Part shown: in pieces, positions 59,666 to 64,000 of the stretch | How positions within the stretch are numbered: position 1 is the stretch's first letter | Layout of the letters: every line of letters begins with the position of its first letter | Source of the DNA: Pteria penguin | Taxonomy: Eukaryota; Mollusca; Bivalvia; Pterioida; Pteriidae | Direction: 5' to 3' | Assembly: GCA_035048485.1 (NCBI GenBank) | Contig: CM068583.1 | Coordinates: 67,005,806-67,069,805, forward strand | Length of the DNA stretch: 64,000 bases | The notes under the pieces: model-generated | Told to the model about the DNA's origin: nothing | What the model saw: the letters and a program-made list of their open reading frames with translations, nothing else | The model's database searches: none | Position numbers and translations under genes: made by a program

Positions 59666-62600
59666 ATGGTTGACATAACTGTGAATTGTCAAGGCTTAGG
59701 TTGCTATAGAAAAAGAAAAGATGTATTTCAGTTTCTAAGAAAATATAATGCAAATATTTACTGTCTACAAGATACCCGTTTTACAACAGATATAGAGGGA
59801 GGACCAAATAAGAAATGAGTGGGGATTTCAATGTATATTTAATTCCTATACTTCAAATGCAAGAGGTGTATGTATCCTTCTCAACAATAATTTCGATTTT
59901 AAGTTGGGTAGTAGTTATAAAGACAAAAATGGAAATGTATTGATGATAGAAGTGATTATTAAGGATAGAAAGATATTCATCTGTAATATATATGGGCCTA
60001 ACAGTGACACTCCTGATTTTTATGAAGAAGTTTTCAGTAAAATTGATGAATTTCAAAATGAAAATATGATTATATGTGGAGATTTCAGTTTAGTACAAGA
60101 CACAGTATTGGATTATAGTAACTATCTACATATAAATAATCAAAGGGCCAGAGATACTCTGTTAGAAATTAAAGAAGATATTGGACTTATTGACCCTTTT
60201 CGTGAACTATATCCTGATGCTCAAAAATATACATGGCGCAAAAAAAAAATCCCATAAAACAAACCAGACTCGGCTTTTTATCTATTGACAGAGAAATTAT
60301 TTAGTAGTATTTCAGATTGTATAATAGAAACTGGCTACAGATCCGACCACTCACCGGTGAGATAAAACTTGTATTTAATGAATTTAAAAAAGGTAAAGAG
60401 CTATGGAAATTTAATAATTCATTGTTATATGATAAAGTGTTCGTAGATAATATAAAGAAACATATTTTAGAAATCATAAGACAATATGCTTTACCAGTTT
60501 ACAATTTTGAATAATTTGTTGTTTAGACACCATACAATTTACTATAGATGATCAACTATTTCTTGAAACACTTTTAATGGAAATAAGAGGGAAAACAATT
60601 TCATACTCAAGCTTTAAGGCAAAAGAACAGAATCAAAGAGAAAAGGAATTGCTTGAAAATATAAAAATCTTAGAGAATAATTTTAATACAGTGAACAATT
60701 TAGAGGAGATTGAGGTAAAAAAATCTCAACTTGAGGAAATCAGACAAAAAAGGCTGGAGGGAAGTATAATTAGATCCCGTGCAAAATGGCTCAATGATGG
60801 TGAGAAGCCTACCAAATATTTTTGTAATCTTGAATCAAGGAACTTTGTATAAAAAATTATACCCAAGATTGAAACCGAAAATGGACTCGTTATACATAAC
60901 CAACATAACATGAAATTCTATCAGAATTTTTATCACAATTTATACCAAAATAGAAATGTAAACGAAGAAATAAATCTTGACATAGAATTTAATGACCCTT
61001 TTTCCCGAAATTAAGTAGCAGTGAGGCTGAGCTCCTTGAAGGTTGTATAACTCTAAAAGAAACTTCCTTAGTTTTAAAAAATATGAAAAATAATAAAACC
61101 CAGGCTGTGATGTTTTCACATCTGAGTTTTTCAAATTTTTTGGGAAAATATTAGGACCTGTTCTTGTTAGAGCTTTAAATCATGGATACAGGAAAGGCGA
61201 GTACCTTAAAAATTGGCGTCCAATTACTTTATTAAACACAACTTACAAAATTGGATCATGTGTTTAAGCTAATAAAAAAAAACACTAGATAAACTTATTA
61301 ATAAGGATCAAACAGGTTTTATTGCAGGTAGGTACTTAGGAGAAAATACCAGACTCTTTTATGACATTTTTAATGTACAGAAGAAAATAATAATCCGGGC
61401 TTGCTTCTTTTTATAGATTTTGAAAAAGCCTTTGACTCAGTGTCATGGAATTTTTTGCAAAAAGTACTTGAATTTTTTAATTTTGGAGACTCTTTAAGAA
61501 AATGGATTAAAACACTATATTGCAACATTAAGTCAAAAATTAATCGAGGAGGGAGACTGTCAGAGTAGATGAATCTAGGGAGGGGCTGTAGACAGGGGAT
61601 CCAGTTTCACGGTATTTATTTATATTGTGTGCTGAAATTTTATTAATTAAAATAAGGAATAACAGTCATATTAATAGCATTAAAATAGATCGTTTTGAAT
61701 ACAAAATAAGTCAATATGCCGATGACACGACAATGCTTTTAGATCGATCAGAACGCTCATTGCAACAATCCCTTCATATATTACAGTGGTTTGAAAGCAT
61801 TTCAGGTTTGAAAGTAAGTTTTGATTAAACACAAGTTGTGTGGATAGGGAGTAAAAATATAGAGTAAATCTAGAGCGTGTGTGTGAAATCAATTTTAGAG
61901 AAAAAAATTATCAAAACTAAAAGTATACTTAAAAACTGGGAAAAAAGGAATTTAACTCTAGTAGATCTAGGTCGGATTACAATTATCAAATCATTGCTTA
62001 TTTCTCAATTTAATCACTTATTTATTTCCTTACCCAATCCATGTCAGAAAATCTTCAAAGAAATCAGAACTATGTTATATGAATTTTTATGGAACTCTAA
62101 AACTGACAAAATAAAAAGAGAAATTGTTAACCTAGACTTTGAAAAAGGAGGAATGAATGAATATGATTGATTTAATTGCATATATACATGCCCTGAAAAC
62201 AACTTGGATACGTAAAGTTTGGAATAATGAGGGTGCGTGGCAAAATTTACTATTCTAAAATATAAACAAAGCTTTCTTACTGCACTGTGGTACAAGTTAT
62301 GTTGAAAAATGCTTTAAAGATACTAAAAACAAATTTTGGAAAGATGTATTTGCTTCCTGGAGTGATTTATTATAAAATACAAAATCTTTTAAGGAAAGTA
62401 TTAATGCCTCATTGATACCATTATGGTACAATCCAGACATTATTATCGATAGGAAAACAGTATTTTATAATCATTGGTACGAGAAGGGAATCTTATACAT
62501 AAATGTTATTTTGAAAGAGGGTAGACAACTATATACCAATAACGAATTTATAGAAATATATCAACTAAATATAAATATCTTGGAATATGAAGGATTAATA

Positions 62601-63490
62601 TCTGCGATTAGAAAATTACTTCAGCAGAACAGAAATTTTAATTTAGAGAAACAATATGGCCCTGTGATTCTAAAACATTTGTCCTACTTTATTTTATGTA
62701 CAAAAGGGGCAAAGTACATGTATGATATACTTAAACAGAAAGATGTAATGATATTATCCCAGAGAAAGTGGAATGCTGTTTTCAATCATCTTCAATGGTA
62801 CAATATCAATAGGTCAATCAAACGTATTTATGATACAAAACTAAATGATTTCAATATAGCATTAATCATTCAGCACTAACAACCACTTTGTCAGCTTTTA
62901 AAATGAAAATTTGGGACCATCCAATGTGTACTTTTTGTAACTTAGAGGAAGAGTCAATACTTCATCTTCTATGGAATTGTGCACAACCGTGTACAAATCT
63001 TTATAGTTCAATCAGAAACCATTTCTTATCATTTGGAATTGACGTAAACTTATCAATGGCAAAAACTATTCTCGGGTCCTATATAAATTCAGATAATGCA
63101 GAAAATATAATTATTTTAAACATTAAGTACTATGTATATACATCTAAATGTCTGAAGAAGACATTGTCTTTTAATTCATGCTTGTCATATCTTACAAATG
63201 TATATAAGACAACTAAGTTATCTTATTTAATGAGAGGCAAACTAAATTTTGTTCTATGATAACTGGAGTAAGTACCATATACTTTTTACATATACTGAAC
63301 AACAAACGTATTATTTTCTGGAAGCTTTATTTTCTGGAAGCTTTAATGATGCAATAATAATTTACGTGTACCATACATTTAGAGTCTTAATTCTGAATAA
63401 CATACAAAGCCATACATCTACAATTATTGATATTTATATACAAATGTGCATAACAATGTCTTATGATTTTTATAATCGATTTTACAGTCT
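59666..63490 (+). mobile_element. Tx1/L1-like LINE ORF2 (endonuclease + RT + C-terminal Cys region), heavily decayed
   Basis: ORF2 starts MVDITVNCQGLGCYRKRKDV with IYCLQDTRF (59666 on), then IFICNIYGPNSDTPDFYEEV, MIICGDFSLVQD and GYRSDHSPV (EEP endonuclease; GDFN reads GDFS). Next come the long linker, NWRPITLLNTTYKI, TGFIAGRYLGENTRLF, LLLFIDFEKAFDSVSWNFLQ, GCRQGI and ISQYADDTTMLL (RT, catalytic Asp kept), then a C-terminal part with MCTFCNLEEESILHLLWNC (62888-63259). At least ten stops or frameshifts intervene. The wording IDFEKAFDSVSW and CTFC..E.E...HL.W.C is typical of the Tx1 group. A short direct repeat TATTTTCTGGAAGCTTTA (around 63312-63345) lies in the 3' UTR. Confidence 0.85.
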
Positions 63491-63496
63491 CTTTTT

Positions 63497-64000
63497 AGCT
63501 CACCTGAGCCAAAGGCTCAAGTGAGCTATTGTCATCACTCTTCGTCCGTCCGTAAACTTTTCACATTTTCAACTTCCTCTTCAGAACCGCTTAAAGGATT
63601 TTCATGAAACTTGGTATGGATGAAGTACTAGGGGTCCTCTACCAAGTTTGTTCATTTCGTATAAATCCCTCAACAGGTGACGCCACCATTGCTAAAAATA
63701 GATCTCATAGGGTACCCTCTTTGAAAATCTTCTTCTCCAGAACCAGTGTATGGACTATAAAACTAATGGCATCTGAGTGATCTAGAAGGATGTATGTCTC
63801 AAGTTTGTTCATATCGTTGAAATCCGATAAATAATTTTTGACGTTTTTTTTTTGGACTTTGTAATTTTAATGGAAAAAAGAGGTATTTTTTTCTTTTAGT
63901 AAACATTGATGCATTAATTCGGTTTAATTTGATCATTTTTATGGTAAGAAATACTACTGTGAAGAATTTTTTTCAATATTTCATGTTTTGGATTTTTTAT
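63497..64000 (+). mobile_element. GCTCACCTGAGC repeat element, second copy, runs off the right edge
   Basis: Starts with the hairpin AGCTCACCTGAGCC, AAA, GGCTCAAGTGAGCT (63497-63527), then CTTCGTCCGTCCGTAAAC, and modules like those of 45042-46698: AACTTTTCACATTTTCAAC, CTTCTTCTCCAGAACCAGTG, TATGGTAAGAAATACTACTG. It lies immediately after the end of the Tx1-like LINE. Confidence 0.8.

Overview
This window looks like nuclear DNA of a lophotrochozoan animal, most likely a bivalve mollusc. The evidence is AT-rich sequence, GT-AG introns, a tRNA-derived SINE with a conserved core, several decayed LINE clades, many small inverted-repeat DNA transposons, long microsatellites, and dispersed repeats beginning TTTAGCTCACCTGAGC and CAGTGGCGG that I associate with bivalve genomes. 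The species assignment is inference. Nothing prokaryotic is present.

Two host genes can be supported. (1) On the minus strand, 12009-10796, a compact two-exon gene encodes a secreted protein of 280 residues made of a signal peptide and two complete ten-cysteine Frizzled-type cysteine-rich domains (CRDs) joined by a very basic linker. (2) On the plus strand, 17926 to 44948 and beyond, six consecutive coding exons of a DC-STAMP-domain protein of the DCST2 type (the sperm-egg fusion family that includes sneaky and spe-42) are spread over 27 kb. Only about 800 nt of that span is coding and all five junctions keep phase. The 3' part of the gene was not found in the window.

The most striking feature is what fills the DCST2-like introns. 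Four of the five contain a private minisatellite with its own unit length: 46 bp and 20 bp in intron 1, 38 bp in intron 3, 53 bp in intron 4 and 50 bp in intron 5. The 38-bp unit in intron 3 is a copy of the exon 3/intron 3 boundary, so about 144 units each carry a 5' splice-site-like GTATGT preceded by the last bases of the exon. The 53-bp unit in intron 4 is a copy of the intron 4/exon 5 boundary, including the AG acceptor and the first 24 or so exonic bases. These arrays seem to have been born by tandem duplication of splice junctions.

Region by region. 0-0.8 kb: LINE endonuclease fragment ending at an (AT)n tract. 1.8-2.9 kb: TTAA-flanked non-autonomous transposon, with other copies at 24.6 and 56.9 kb. 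4.3-6.7 kb: two-tier minisatellite, then a ~140-bp degenerate tandem repeat. 6.9-8.0 kb: 1.1-kb inverted-repeat transposon, with a shorter copy at 40.2 kb. 8.5 kb: SINE. 10.8-12.0 kb: CRD gene. 13.9-17.8 kb: small inverted-repeat elements, the last carrying two TGACGTCA sites just upstream of the DCST2-like exon 1. 18-45 kb: the DCST2-like gene with its satellites and nested LINEs. 45.0-46.7 kb: GCTCACCTGAGC element. 47-48 kb: L1-type ORF1 relic plus SINE core. 50-56.6 kb: a nearly full-length decayed LINE whose ORF1 has an SGNH/esterase domain. 58-59.4 kb: Jockey/CR1-like reverse transcriptase fragment. 59.7-63.5 kb: decayed Tx1/L1-like LINE, followed by another GCTCACCTGAGC element that runs off the window.
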